From Drosophila miranda (taxonomy: Eukaryota; Arthropoda; Insecta; Diptera; Drosophilidae), in NCBI RefSeq assembly GCF_003369915.1, contig NC_046673.1, positions 22,063,718 through 22,127,717 on the forward strand: DNA of 64,000 nucleotides. The letters are read 5' to 3'. The position numbers and the translations under genes were made by a program. The notes beneath the pieces were generated by a model. That model ran no database searches. It saw only the letters and a list, made by a program, of their open reading frames with translations, and was not told the DNA's origin. How positions within the stretch are numbered: the stretch's first letter is position 1; each line of letters opens with the position of its first letter. Positions 25,801-36,898 of this stretch are shown piece after piece.

Positions 25801-28800
25801 AGAAGAGGCGAAGGCAAAAATAAAAAAAGGAAAGTTTATCTAAATGTAATGACCCGATGACAACCCCACTTACACGCGAAATCCTCTTCGAAATGGCATG
25901 AGAAAATTGATTTTTGCAGAAATTTAAAACACTTATAGTCGCACAGGCTATAGAGGAAAGGCAATCGAAGAACAACAGTTCTGTTCCCAAGTGATTCCTT
26001 GATATCAAAATGATCTAGTACTAGATTGGCAATCTTCCACCAGAGTCCCGTTCCTCTGGGAGAGAACATCCAACTGTCAGGAGTGGCTTTCAGTTCCGCT
26101 CAGGAGCGAGGCCTGAGGCCTATTTTCTTCATTCCATTTCATAATAATGATCCAAACGCAACTAGTACATCTAGTGGATAAGTTCTTTATTTCTGTGTTT
26201 ACCGTCTCTTTATTCTAAGAATCCCGAATCTGTAATTTTTACAGTGATTAAAACGTAACTCTGGAATCATTCGACAAATGTGCCTCAGTGGCCAATAACC
26301 TTTTTCTGTTGATGCTGATTAAGGAATTGATTGAATCGAGGAAAAAAGTCAACAATCCATCCAGTCCAATCAAAACCCATGAAAAATCTATAATCATAGG
26401 CTGTAAATGTAGGTCAACCCCGGACAATCTATGATACGTATCTGCACCTGAAGAGAGCCTCTGAGCCCCTCAAAACATTTAATATCTGATTCAAATCAGA
26501 GTCATACACAGTTATCAGGTGTTGGTAGGCCCCTAGTCGAATCAAGGGTTAATTTGATACCCCCCATGTCTTGTAAATTGATTTCGCAAAAGAAAACGAA
26601 AAACACACACAAAGTATTTGTAGGCAATATTCGAAGACAGGCAAATCATGAAACCAAACACTCAAAAATAATAATAATAATAATAGCTCACAGATCATAT
26701 ATATGTATGTATATGTATCTATTTAATACGATGGATACATTGAAGCGATGACTGGACACAAAATGTGTATTTCTCTCTGTATTCGGTTACTATGGATTTG
26801 AGGCTTGTGAGCCATTGGAGCCAAAACCAAGCGTGGCCAATGCCGGCCCAATAACACTGCAATTCGAGATGCTTTTGTTACGGTCGCCCCGAAATGGGTC
26901 AGTTCAAGAGCAACTGGCACTGCCACTCTAGGGTTGAGGGGCGCGTGCAACCCATTAAGAACTTTCCACAAGCGAGAAGAAAGCCGAAACGAAATAGAAA
27001 TCAAAAGTGAACCTCAACAGCAGCAGAGACAGCTGCAATTAGTCGTTTGGTGGCAGAGCCAGTCGGCAGTAGCGGGCCATTTAAGCTCACATTTATCTAA
27101 ACTTATCTGCCCATTCATCTACTTATCTATCCATCCATCTAACTATCTGGCGGGCTGACTGTCTCCGCTTCTGTACTTCCGCCAACTTTCTACATACAAT
27201 TGTTGTTGTTGTTGCTGTTGTTGTTTCCATTCGGAGCCGATGCCCATATAGAGATGAGAGCCCTAAGCGGGCTTACCGGCGGGCTTTCGTTTGCTTAATT
27301 CGGGGCGTACATATGTGACATATTAAGCCACTTAACGGTGAATTAAGACACCAACACCAACAACAGCAATATATTACACCAACAACAGAGAAATGTACAC
27401 CAACGTCTTCTGTAAATAGACAGACAGACAGTCAGAGAGTCAGGTGTTAATTGTCTTTTGGCCAGCAATCAAGAAAGAAATTTCTCGAAAATTATTAATG
27501 AAAAAAAAAAAATATGATAAAAGCGACTTATTGGTTGTGGTGGAGGAGAAGGAGGAGGGGTAGAAAGAGTCGCGTGAATTCAATATGTGAGTCACAGAAA
27601 GTCTGGACTTACTTTCACGTGAACAAAAGTATTTTTAAGTCTCAAGAAAATAGACAAACAACAAACAACAAACAAACAAACAAATCCTCTCATACTGGCA
27701 CTCGCATTGCATAATGCTGGCTGAATGGCAATGTGAGTGCATCCACGAGTGCATCCACAACACATGTGTGTATGTGTGTGTGGGTGTTCAAGTCAGCGAT
27801 CCCAAGGCACGCCAACTCATGCCATTCCCCATGGAAGACCCAAAGCCACAGCCAAAGCCAAATGTTAACAAAAAACACAAACGAAACTAAAAGAAATCCA
27901 TAGCAAAATCCGAAAACTTTCTCAATGAATAACACCCACATGCCATTCGGTGAGTGTTTGAATGAATCACCAGAAAATTGGAATTTACTCGTAGTTATAT
28001 TAGTCTCATTCAAATTTGATTGGGTCCTAGCATCACACACTTAATCATAGACCATTCTGAGGAATTCTCGAACTTAAAGCCCGAATGGTATCCTCTACAT
28101 GTGATATGAATGATCTTCTCAAGGTTGCGAATTCTTTCACTGATTGGTTGCACTCACCTTGACACTGGGCTGCTGTAGTTGCAAGAATGTGGCTACTCCA
28201 TTGCGCACACGATTCTTGACGCCGCGCACCGTTCCCTTCGCGGAGCGTATGGTGGACGATGACGATGACTGTGACGGACCACCACCCCTCCGCACATCCC
28301 TATAGCCGGCGAAGGCGTCCTCCCCGTCTTCCGGGTAACCATTCGACTCGTACTCCTGCGATGAGGAGGAGGAGGAGAAGGTGGATGTGGTGTCTGCCGA
28401 TGTTTCGCGCCCGAAGCTGCGGAAGTTGTCCAGCTCGTTGACATGGAACGTGTAGAACTGATCGGACTCATACTGCAGCGGACGGCCGTCGATTTTGGTG
28501 GCTGTCGGTATCGCCAGTGTGCCCGTGGACGGCTCCAGTTCCCGTTCCCGTTCGCGACCGCGTATGTCTCTCAGCAGGGAGGTGGGCAGCACAAGGCCGG
28601 ACGACAAGGCCTCCCCAGAGTGCAGCGAGTCGCAGCTGAGGGAGGAACTGCTGCTCTCGTCGCACTCCTCGCTATCCGTCAGGCTGTACGCCCGCTGATG
28701 GATGGAACCGCTCTGGGGTGATTCATTCACTCGCACGCGCGTTGTCTTCAGATGCAGCTCCAGCTTTGGTACAAGACTGTGGCTCTCACTGCCCGGCGAC

Positions 28801-29795
28801 TTGACGCTCTCCAGATCGCTGCCCGTTCCACTGTCGAGGGTCTCGCAGGGCGAGTACTGTCCGCTGGACACCAAATAGCACAGCTGATAGCTGGGCGACG
28901 ATTGCGTAGATTTTTGTGTCTGTTGTGGCTTCTGCTCCTCCTCTACCTCCTGCTGATGCTGCTGAAGAACCATCTCGCTGTCGTTCAGCTTGACTACACT
29001 GATCTGCTTGCCAAGCCTACGCTGGCTCTGGCTGTTGTTGGCTATCTGTATCTTGACCGTGTGCTGGGGCGAGCTGTGGCCAACTGTTTCGGTCACTGCA
29101 CTCGAGGCAGCATCGAGAGATGTGAGTGCTGTTGCTGTTGCTGCTGCTGGTGCTGGTGCTGGTGGCTGACTAGCAACGACTACAACGTCGTTGGGAAGAG
29201 CGCTCTCTTTAATTTCACCAACCGCTGCCACTGGAGATGGCGATGGAGATGTAGCTGCAGCTGGATCTATGATCTCAGCTGGTAGCACGCTGCCATTACA
29301 GCTGATAATGGTTGTTGTTGTGGTTGTGGCTGGGGCTGTGGCTGTGGCTGGGGAAATTTCTCCGTTGTCCTCCGATTGGCCAATGCGCACAAGCAACTGT
29401 GGATACACTTTGCTTACTGTTTCTGTTGATGTTGCTGTTGCCTTTGCTTCTGTGTTGCAACTAGTTTCCAAATTATCTTTGGTTGCATGGTCAGCATTGG
29501 TGTTGTTGGTGTTGTTTGTGTTGTTGCTCCTATTGCTGTCGCCAAATGCCAACAACATGCCAGCCTGAGACTTGAGCGACATTTCAGCTATTTTGCTGCT
29601 GCTGCTGCTGTTGTTGCTGTTGTTGCTGTTGCTGCTGTCGATGTTCATTGTGGTTGCAGCTGTTGTTGTTGTTGTTGTTGTTGTTTTTTCTACTGGTGCT
29701 GTTGGTGTTGTTGGTGTTGCTGCTGGCTGAGCAGATTCAATGACTATTGAAATACCGCGCAACGGCCTTTGGCGCTGATGATCTAGCTCAAGCAT
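19882..29795 (-). CDS. GRXCR1: GRXCR1-like glutaredoxin domain Cys-rich protein
   Basis: Four coding exons on the minus strand: 29795-28158, 20484-20251, 20179-20114 and 20055-19882. All junctions are GT-AG and in phase 0. They encode 703 residues. I start at the ATG at 29795 (MLELDHQRQRPL); upstream codons in frame lack an ATG. Residues 1-546 are disordered, with Thr/Asn/Ser/Gln runs and Ser-rich acidic patches. Residues about 547-646 form a glutaredoxin fold (KVVLYTTSMGIIRDTYAKC, later RVPQLFVEGQHVG) lacking the CPYC active site, so redox activity is unlikely. The C-terminus has four CxxC zinc-type knuckles (CQTC, CPSC, CMNC, CPNC). Vertebrate GRXCR1 shapes actin in hair-cell stereocilia; a cytoskeletal role in fly cells is inference. 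The 7.67-kb first coding intron carries a probable nested gene. Probable 5' UTR exons lie at 30.08 and 31.2 kb. Confidence 0.93.
20664..20874. repeat. Purine-only minisatellite (AACGAGAGAG)n
   Basis: About 210 bp, nearly all purine on the plus strand, built from drifting copies of GGAACGAGAGAG and AAACGAGAGAG with a period of about 10-14. It lies just inside the GRXCR1 intron next to the second coding exon. On the minus strand it reads as a meaningless Ser/Leu/Phe-rich frame. Confidence 0.75.
22646..23157 (+). CDS. Probable nested two-exon gene, small basic protein
   Basis: An ATG at 22646 opens a 61-codon exon (MANVIISNLCRILSKCSKKH to DTQKGK) ending exactly at a strong donor, AAG|GTAAGT, at 22828. 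The acceptor CTGAACCCAG ends at 22896. The second exon, 22897-23157, continues in the same phase (GRSIKEMDSTKAVEH onward) to a stop, adding 86 codons. The intron is 68 bp, the typical fly size, and removing it bypasses an in-frame stop. The predicted protein is 147 residues. Its first 60 are very basic (clusters KKHKK, RSARRGKRK), the middle is Asn/Thr/Lys-rich, and the end reads FFSPKPTPKFGFSHM. It lies antisense inside the GRXCR1 intron. I recognise no family; small, basic, nested genes in flies are often testis-expressed, which is only inference here. Confidence 0.45.
24781..24942 (+). repeat. Dispersed repeat copy 1 (ACCGAATC family)
   Basis: This 160-bp stretch shares its ends with 34032-34135: ATAAAACCGAA-TTTTAGGA on the left, and CGAATCGATT-GGTTGC followed by TTCAT and CCTCTAGT on the right. 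The second copy is about 58 bp shorter in the middle. It looks like an old dispersed element, not named here. Confidence 0.55.
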
Positions 29796-31406
29796 AGTAC
29801 TACCTGTTGCCGTCACCGTTGTCGTTGTGATTATGGTATTTTTATGGTATGATTATTGAGTTCGAGGTATGTATGTTTGGGTGCAATATCCAATATCCAA
29901 TGTCCAATATCCGATCTCTCGTACAATATGTGGGTATATATGTATGTATGGAGTGTTTTCATGCGGTCTTCAGGTTACGGGGCAGGTTGCTGCAGATGTT
30001 TCGGATGTGGTGCCACTTAATCTTGCTGCTGGACCGTTGCACAGTGCTTTACAGTTAGACGGACGCATGTAGATTGCAAATGCTGCAAGTAAAAAGTGAG
30101 CAAACGAGAATTGTGTGAGAGTGGGGGAGTGGAATGATAGATAGAGACGGAGATGGAGATAGTCTCAGCCTCCAACACACAGCCTCAGCCAACACGAGCC
30201 TGACATTTAAGCCGAAGATGTGCTGGGGAATACATAATAAATGTTAAAAGCTTTGCCCCAGCAGCAGCAGCAACAACAAATGGGGGGTTGGGGGAAACCA
30301 GAAAACAGCCAAAAACAAAACAATAAGCATAATAATGATATACACCACAGAAACAACCGCAAAGCAAAAAGCAGTCAGAACCGGCAGAAGAATGTTGGAA
30401 ACGAGTCCCGAAACACTTTATCCGTGGACAGATATACCCTAAAATCAAGCCAGCCTGTTGTCCGATGTTCATCGTCGGAGTAATGCAGGCGGGAGCGTGT
30501 GTTAAACTTAGAAGAATCCACAAAATATCCGGAAACAAATTTACAAAATGCCAAACCCAGACGGTCCCTAAAGCCCCAAAATTCATTTACTGATGCCTTC
30601 CATTTTGGCAAATTCTTGAAGTAAGGGAGGCGATATTTTACAGTACAATTTGAGGGGTGATAAGAAATACCAACATTTATTAAATATAAATGTTGTGTAT
30701 TCGTAAATTATAACAAACTAACATCAGGGAGGGAATGGAATGGCTTATGCAGTCGAGACGTCAGATGCTTATATTCAGATAGATTCTTTTGCATGTGTGA
30801 GACACTTGGAGGTGCCAGGTCCTAGGATGTGAATTGAATGAGAACTTGGGAGGTTGCTCGCTTTCCCCACAGACTGACAGTGGGTCAAGCTGGCCAGCTG
30901 GATGGCAGGGCAGGTCAATTAGTATAGCAACTTCTGGGGTTACAGGGCATCCGAGCCAGTGCTGTTAAGAACAAGATTTACATTTTAATAGCCCCAGCAG
31001 CAGCCGGAGCAGCAGCGGCCGGAGCAGACTGAGGAACTTGAAATATTGGGCGCCCAGTGCCTGCGGCGCTATTTTTGTGGAATCTGGAAACTGGTTACAC
31101 TTGAACCTGGCGTTGGCCCAGCTATGTTTTTTTTTTGTTTTCGCTTTTATGGTTACTGTTGTTGTTGTTGTTGTTGCTGTGGTTCGCGGTTTGGAAATAT
31201 TTGAATCTTACCTATAGATTTGGACGTTGATTTGGTCGCTTCTGTTGCTGCTGCTGTTGCTGTTGGCCTGCATTCGCCGCTTGTTGCACACAATTATCAT
31301 TTGTGGCGGGTACACACACACTTTAAAATACAAAAATAATTAAACCAAAAACTGTGCAAGTACTCCCAAAAGGAGTGGACGGATGTCGTGGGCGTGGATG
31401 GGGGAT

Positions 31407-31447
31407 GGGGCCGGGGCCGGGGCCGGGGCTGGGGCTGGGCCTGGGGC
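31407..31447. repeat. GGGGCC/GGGGCT tract
   Basis: Seven near-perfect GGGGCC/GGGGCT hexamers in tandem on the plus strand. The G-runs are regular enough to form a quadruplex. It lies close to the inferred promoter of the GRXCR1-like gene. Confidence 0.7.
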
Positions 31448-34031
31448 TTTTTACAACGCACACACGCACGAGCTCGAATCTCGGATTGGATTTGGGGATC
31501 TTTCGTGATTGCGGGAGACTCTCTCGATGGACACCACACTCGAAAATCGTAACTCGAAACTCGAAACTCGCGCCGCGTACAACTCATTCAAAATCGCGCT
31601 GGCAACTGAAAACTGAAAACCGCAGCAACAAAGTCGCGCTGGGTTGGCGTGTTTTGCCAGCGATTGTTGTTTCTTTTCTGCTTTTGCTTCTCCCTTCTTC
31701 TTCTCCCCCTCCCCCTCCACCGCCTTCTCCTTCTCCTACGTGCCGCTGCTTGTTGCTGTTGCTGCTTTTTAATTTTTGCTTTCAAGAAAACAAAAAAAGC
31801 CGCAGCACCAGCAGCCGCAGCAGCAGCAGCAACGTCGAGGCAGCCCCGCAACAGCAGCTTTGAAAATGCATGAAAACAAACTGTTAGGCCACGATATTCG
31901 GATGCTCTTGCTGGAGAGAGAATTTCTCTAGGATGCGTAAGTGTTGGCACAGCAATAACTTTTCCATCGCGATTTTTAAAGAAGTAATAGTAGTATCCAA
32001 TAAAGAAATCAGTTTTCTATACAATCGGTTAATTTTTATAAGCTTTACTTTATCACAGTGTTTTGTAAAATTGGTTAAACGAAAAAAGCTATGCAATTGG
32101 TTCGTGGATCAAGAGCCTTAAATGATTCAAGCCTTTAATGTTGAAGATATTTGTCTCAAGAGACAACTCCCATTGCATATTATGTACTTGTATGTACTCA
32201 TGTACTATACCCCTTGGAAGGGCATTAAAATTACTTAAACGAAAAATATGCGGAGCTGAGAATTTGTTTACGTGCGCAAGCGCAGCGTCGCAGTCGCCAT
32301 CGGCGTCGGCGCTGCCATCTCCTTCGCCGTCTTCACTTGCTGCTGCTGCTGCTGGTGCTGCTGCTGCGGCTGCGGCTGCTGCTGCGGCTGCTGCTGCTGC
32401 TGCCTTCACTGACGTAGTACTCGTTTGTTGCCAAAAGTTAATTGTTTGCGGCAGTGCGGCAGCACAGTGGGGCAGAACGGTGCAGGTGGCCAGGAATGTG
32501 GAATTTGGCATGGCCCAAACTGGTTTCGGCTTTGCTCAGTTACAACGCGGCCGGTGCACCGGTGACGGGAAAGGTGTTGAGATCGTGTCTTTGCCGAACT
32601 AGTTTCACTCATAAGAGCTGGTAATCTGAACCAGTGATTCATTTAGCATATGTAGGATGTTTTCTTGATAGCCGTTTGAATAATTTCAGCAGCCCGTATT
32701 AGTAGATTCCTCCAAAGTTTCAAAGAGATTTTTCTTATGAAAATATGTTTCTCCCAACAACAAAACTAATGTCTGTCTGATGATAGCTTAATAGCTTCAA
32801 AAAGATGGTAACTTAAATTAAAAAAAGTATTCCTCTACGGATATAGATGCAATCATCTTATTGGAACTAGTGGTAGAACCAGTCTCTCGAAAATTGTCTA
32901 TGAACAGAATTCAGGTCATCTGCAGTCACTTAGCATTTATCTGCGGTTGGCTAACCACTTTGCAATCCGCACCTGCAATCCGACTCGACGCGACTCCACT
33001 CCCAGCCTTCTTCCACATGCGTGTCCCACTGTGCATGCCACTGTCGGCCACATAAACGTCGATGGATGTGCTGCTGCTGGTGCTTTTCTTGTTGTTTGCG
33101 GCATTCGTCTCAGGTATTTCATTTATTTCGCCTTCGTCAAACATACATACGTATACACACCTTACCATATCTCAATCTGTACTTGTGCCTGGCTTACCCT
33201 AGAAGAAGCTATTACGAATGTGGGCAGATTTTGGAAATTTAGATATAGAAATATGATCAGCCGCAGCACACTTTTATCTAAAGTATCTACAGGTACTCCG
33301 GGGGGTATCTGCCGCCTACATACATATATCGGAAAACTCTTGAACTAAGCCTGCTAAAAATCGGATAACTAATGTATATGCAATTCGAAAGAGTATCCAA
33401 AAGCTTCGGTCTAAAAAGGCAGGCTTTGTTCTTTCTTCTGATTTGTTTGTTTGTTTTTGAATTCTGTCCCATGTTGCAGCCGCTGTCCCCTGTCCCCTGT
33501 CCGCAATCTGATGTCCGCTGTCCGCCTAAGGTTGCCTATGTAGTTGTCGACGGGGCTGCATTTAGCATGTTTGTCATGGCTCCACTTCTTGCTGCGTCTC
33601 GCTTCCTCTGCCTCTCACTTGGGGCAGCGGAAAAAACTATGCCAAAGATTTTCGTCGAACTGGTGTCGCCACCCAATAAGCCAGATATGTATAGTATGTG
33701 CACACATATGTATATATGTATGTATAGTATGTATGTACGAAGCTGAAATTTCCGCTTATCCAAAACACAAACCAAAGAAGAAAAAAAAACTTTCCTTAAT
33801 GCGGCTTCGCTCAATGAGCAATTGTTTATGGATTTCTGGTTTTAATTATACCTATGTACATATGTTTATGCAAAAGTCGAAAAAATGAAAGGAAGTCAAG
33901 CTTTTGATGCCCTTCCTTTACTGTAATTTACTGGAAAATAAGAACAATAGAACCAGTCTTTGTGCTAACAGTTCTAGGGGAGATGTGCAAGCCGATTTGT
34001 ACTTTTCAAAATCAAATGGAAAGTGGGGGGG

Positions 34032-34135
34032 ATAAAAACCGAAGTTTTAGGATCTGACGGATTAAAGGTGACGACTCCATCGGACCGAATCCCACCGAAT
34101 CGATTTGGTTGCCTCTTCATGCCTCTAGTACGTAC
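34032..34135 (+). repeat. Dispersed repeat copy 2 (ACCGAATC family)
   Basis: Partner of the copy at 24781-24942, same orientation. The left (ACCGAA-TTTTAGGA) and right (CCGAATCGATTTGGTTGC, CCTCTAGTACGTAC) blocks are retained with a central deletion. Confidence 0.55.
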
Positions 34136-35872
34136 ATCAGCCTTGGATCAGGAAGTGCGAAACGCCCCCTCATACTCCAAATACTCGCATCTGGTCGAAC
34201 GTCCTTGTCACAGTGGCCAGAGCGACAAGTACACCAGACATCTATTTGTCGTACCTTTGAGACATCATCGATGCGGATTTGTATTCGGGCTTGCGGCCAG
34301 GGCGTAAACCACCTTTTTTTGACAAGAAGACAACAGATGACACATAGGTGCGACCCTGGGAAAAGATCCATATCGATGCCGCCAAAAATGGTCCAGCCGA
34401 GGAAGAGCTGCAGGTAGGCCACGCAAAATAATCAAGTCCAACAAGTCATCAGAGGCTCGAAAATAATTTGAAAGCCCATAAAGAAGCCTTAGAAAAACGT
34501 GTACCCAAAAACTGGACTATGGTGCTTAAATCGAGTGCTACAAAGATCTGGCCAAGATCTTAATACCCTTCCTATGCCAGAGTGTTAAAACGAAAAACAA
34601 AGAAAAAGCTCTTCAGATTTGTGTGTGCAATCAACGGAATGTAAAGCTGGGAGTATGCAGAGAGTAATAGCAACATCATGCTACAGGCTACAGGCTACAG
34701 GTATTGCAGCTTGTAATTTACCGCTAATTTTATGCAGCGAGACGACCAACGATGACGACGGCTAGGCTTTATCACTGCCGCCTGCTGCTGCTGCTGCACT
34801 TCGATTCAGACACCACTCTCGGGCCACTTGACCAATGGTCGGCACTTGGCCGGTTTGTTTCCGACGGTTGCGCTCTGCTGCGGCCGCAAGGGCTGTGGAG
34901 AGGTCTGGCGGAGGCTTGCACAAATGCAGATTACTGTTAGACATGCCCATGCATGCACACACACACTCACAACAAAAATTAGTTGGAAAAAAGATGGTCA
35001 AGCCTCACTGAGCCTTCAGGAAGTACTCAAACGTTCTCAAGAAAAAAATCGAAACAATTGAAACCTTATAACACAAATCAATTAATCAATAAATTCTAAT
35101 TTAACGACAACGAAACGACAAGACTAAAAATGTTAAGTTTCATAGCTAAAGATCATACACATTTATATTATATAATATAAAGAAGAACCCTACTCATTTG
35201 TCTAGAGTTTTCGAACACTGGTAAGATATCATACGTATTGCTTATAGAGCTCAGATCTTCTAAGTATCATTAAAATTCTTCAAATAAGTGATTTCCACGA
35301 ATTCAAGAAATCGTATTTAAATGAGCCCAAAGTTATTTGATTCATTTCATTGGAGTTTGGAAATTGACTTGATAAGAAGTGATGAGGTCTGGTAACGATT
35401 TGCTGAATTAACTTAATTCATTTAAAAAACGTTTTCATTGGGTAGATGCTGATTTTTTCGCATCCTCCAACTAGGTGTCCCCTTAACGAATGCGACAGTG
35501 GCCCAGAAGGATTTGCACTGCACTCTAGTGAAGACTCCTCTCTTTAGTCCAAGGGCGCATACATAGGTCAGTCTCAGATGTATAGATGGGGTCGGACTGT
35601 TCCCCAGCGCAGATATTTACAAAGATCGTCTCTTTACAATGAAAATTTGCACATATTCATACGTAAAGTTTGGGAACAGTTTCACAGAACGGATAATTTT
35701 TAATTAAACGCTTGCACTGGGTGCTTTAAACATGGTTTGCCAAATCACTCAATAGTTTTCCGGCAAAGTAGACAGCTTTGAAAAACTCGTAGCTTGTCGA
35801 TTCAATCTGTACACACGAACAAATTAGACTCAATAAAATTTGCGCTTGTTCAAATCTCGGAGTACACCAAAA

Positions 35873-36898
35873 ATGTGGACCTCGATAAGGACGTTGCTGC
35901 TGCTGATAATTGCTGCAAAAATCACGGTATGTGTATCCAATATACCTACTGTAACCACAGTAACCCACAGTTCCCGGGACCACAACTCATCTAAAGCCGA
36001 GAACTTTCAGATCGGCGAGCACAATTCACAGTACGGCCTCGACGCTTTTCTGGGCCCAGAGGAGGCCAGGAAGTTTGATAATTACTCGCCGGAGGAGAGC
36101 AAGAAGCGCTTGGGTCGGATTGTCGATCGCATTGACGAGGACAATAATGGATATTTGACGCTGGTGGAACTGAAGAACTGGATCACTTACACATCGAGAC
36201 AGTACATAGAGAACGAAGTGGATCGCCTCTGGAGACGACTGAATCCCAATAACCATACAGGCATCACCTGGAATAGGTACGAAGATACCATTTACGGATA
36301 TGCGACGGATTTCGGTAGGAATGGTAAGTGGGGAGTGTCGCTCAGTTGAGTCATAATTTAAGGGTTGGATCGACTTCTGCCAGTCATCAGCTACAAGAGC
36401 TTGATAAACCGTGATCGCCGCCGCTGGGCAGTGGCCGATAATGATCTGGACGATAGCCTAACCCGTGACGAGTTCTCTGCCTTCCTCCACTCCGAGGACC
36501 ATCCCAGAATGCGTGATGTTGTCCTGAAGGAGATGTACGATGACTTGGACCTAGACAATAATGGCAAGATCTCTTTGGACGAGTACATCGTCGACCTCTA
36601 CCAGCCCTCAGAACCAGATGAAAAGGAGCCCGATTGGGTATCCCATGAGCGCAAGGTCTTCGCCAAGTTTCTCGATCATAACGGAGATGGTTATCTTAGT
36701 GAGGCGGAGGTGCGTCAGTGGATCGCCCCAGAAGGCTTCGACAGTACCGAGAAAGAGGCCAAGCACCTGTTCTTCGAGGCTGATGTGAATCAGGATGAAC
36801 AGCTGACCAAGACCGAAGTTCTGGGCAAATACGATATCTTTGCAGGCTCCCAGGTCACCGGGTACGGCGAGGCCTTGACCAGGCGTGACGAGCTCTAG
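35873..36898 (+). CDS. Reticulocalbin/calumenin-like ER EF-hand protein
   Basis: Two exons, 35873-36323 and 36384-36898, with a 60-bp GT-AG intron in phase 1, encode 321 residues. I chose the ATG at 35873 for its context (CAAAAATG) and the signal peptide it starts (MWTSIRTLLLLIIAAKITVC). Six EF-hand loops follow in the CREC pattern. Loops near DEDNNGYLTLVE, DNDLDDSLTRDE, DLDNNGKISLDE and DHNGDGYLSEAE are good calcium binders; the second (NPNNHTGITWNR) and sixth (DVNQDEQLTKTE) are weaker. The protein ends RRDEL, an HDEL/KDEL-like retention signal, so it should reside in the ER lumen and buffer calcium or assist folding. I cannot tell which of the several fly CREC genes this is. A nearer acceptor at 36362 would leave a 39-bp intron, so I prefer CTGCCAG ending at 36383. 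Confidence 0.92.

Larger units (their letters stand above)
20485..28157 (-). other. Large intron of the GRXCR1-like gene
   Basis: A 7.67-kb intron with donor AAG|GTGAGT and acceptor TTGCAG|AAT. Apart from the nested plus-strand gene and the repeats listed separately, it holds AT-rich DNA with CAACAG/CAACAACA runs, a GAATATGAATGTG repeat near 22558-22595, CATACATATGTA near 25740, and pyrimidine runs near 23640-23720. Long first introns in flies often hold enhancers, but none can be identified here. Confidence 0.7.
29796..35872. other. Gene-poor region upstream of the GRXCR1-like gene
   Basis: No coding gene is supported in these 6 kb. On the minus strand a splice acceptor (TTTTTACTTGCAG) at about 30083 and a strong donor (ATAG|GTAAGA) at about 31212 suggest two 5' UTR exons of the GRXCR1-like gene, with a start-site candidate (TCAGTTG) near 31600. 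The rest is simple-repeat rich: CAGCAG runs, CTGCTG at 32337-32404, a G-rich tract at 31407-31447, and CATATGTATGTA near 33700. Confidence 0.45.

Noticed and set aside
32138-32602. Ala-rich plus-strand ORF and opposite Ala-rich ORF
   Set aside because: Generated by a CTG/GCTGCGGCT simple repeat open in several frames. No conserved flanks recognised.
34280-34430. Possible retroelement polyprotein fragment
   Set aside because: Short open frames without any recognisable motif; not supportable.
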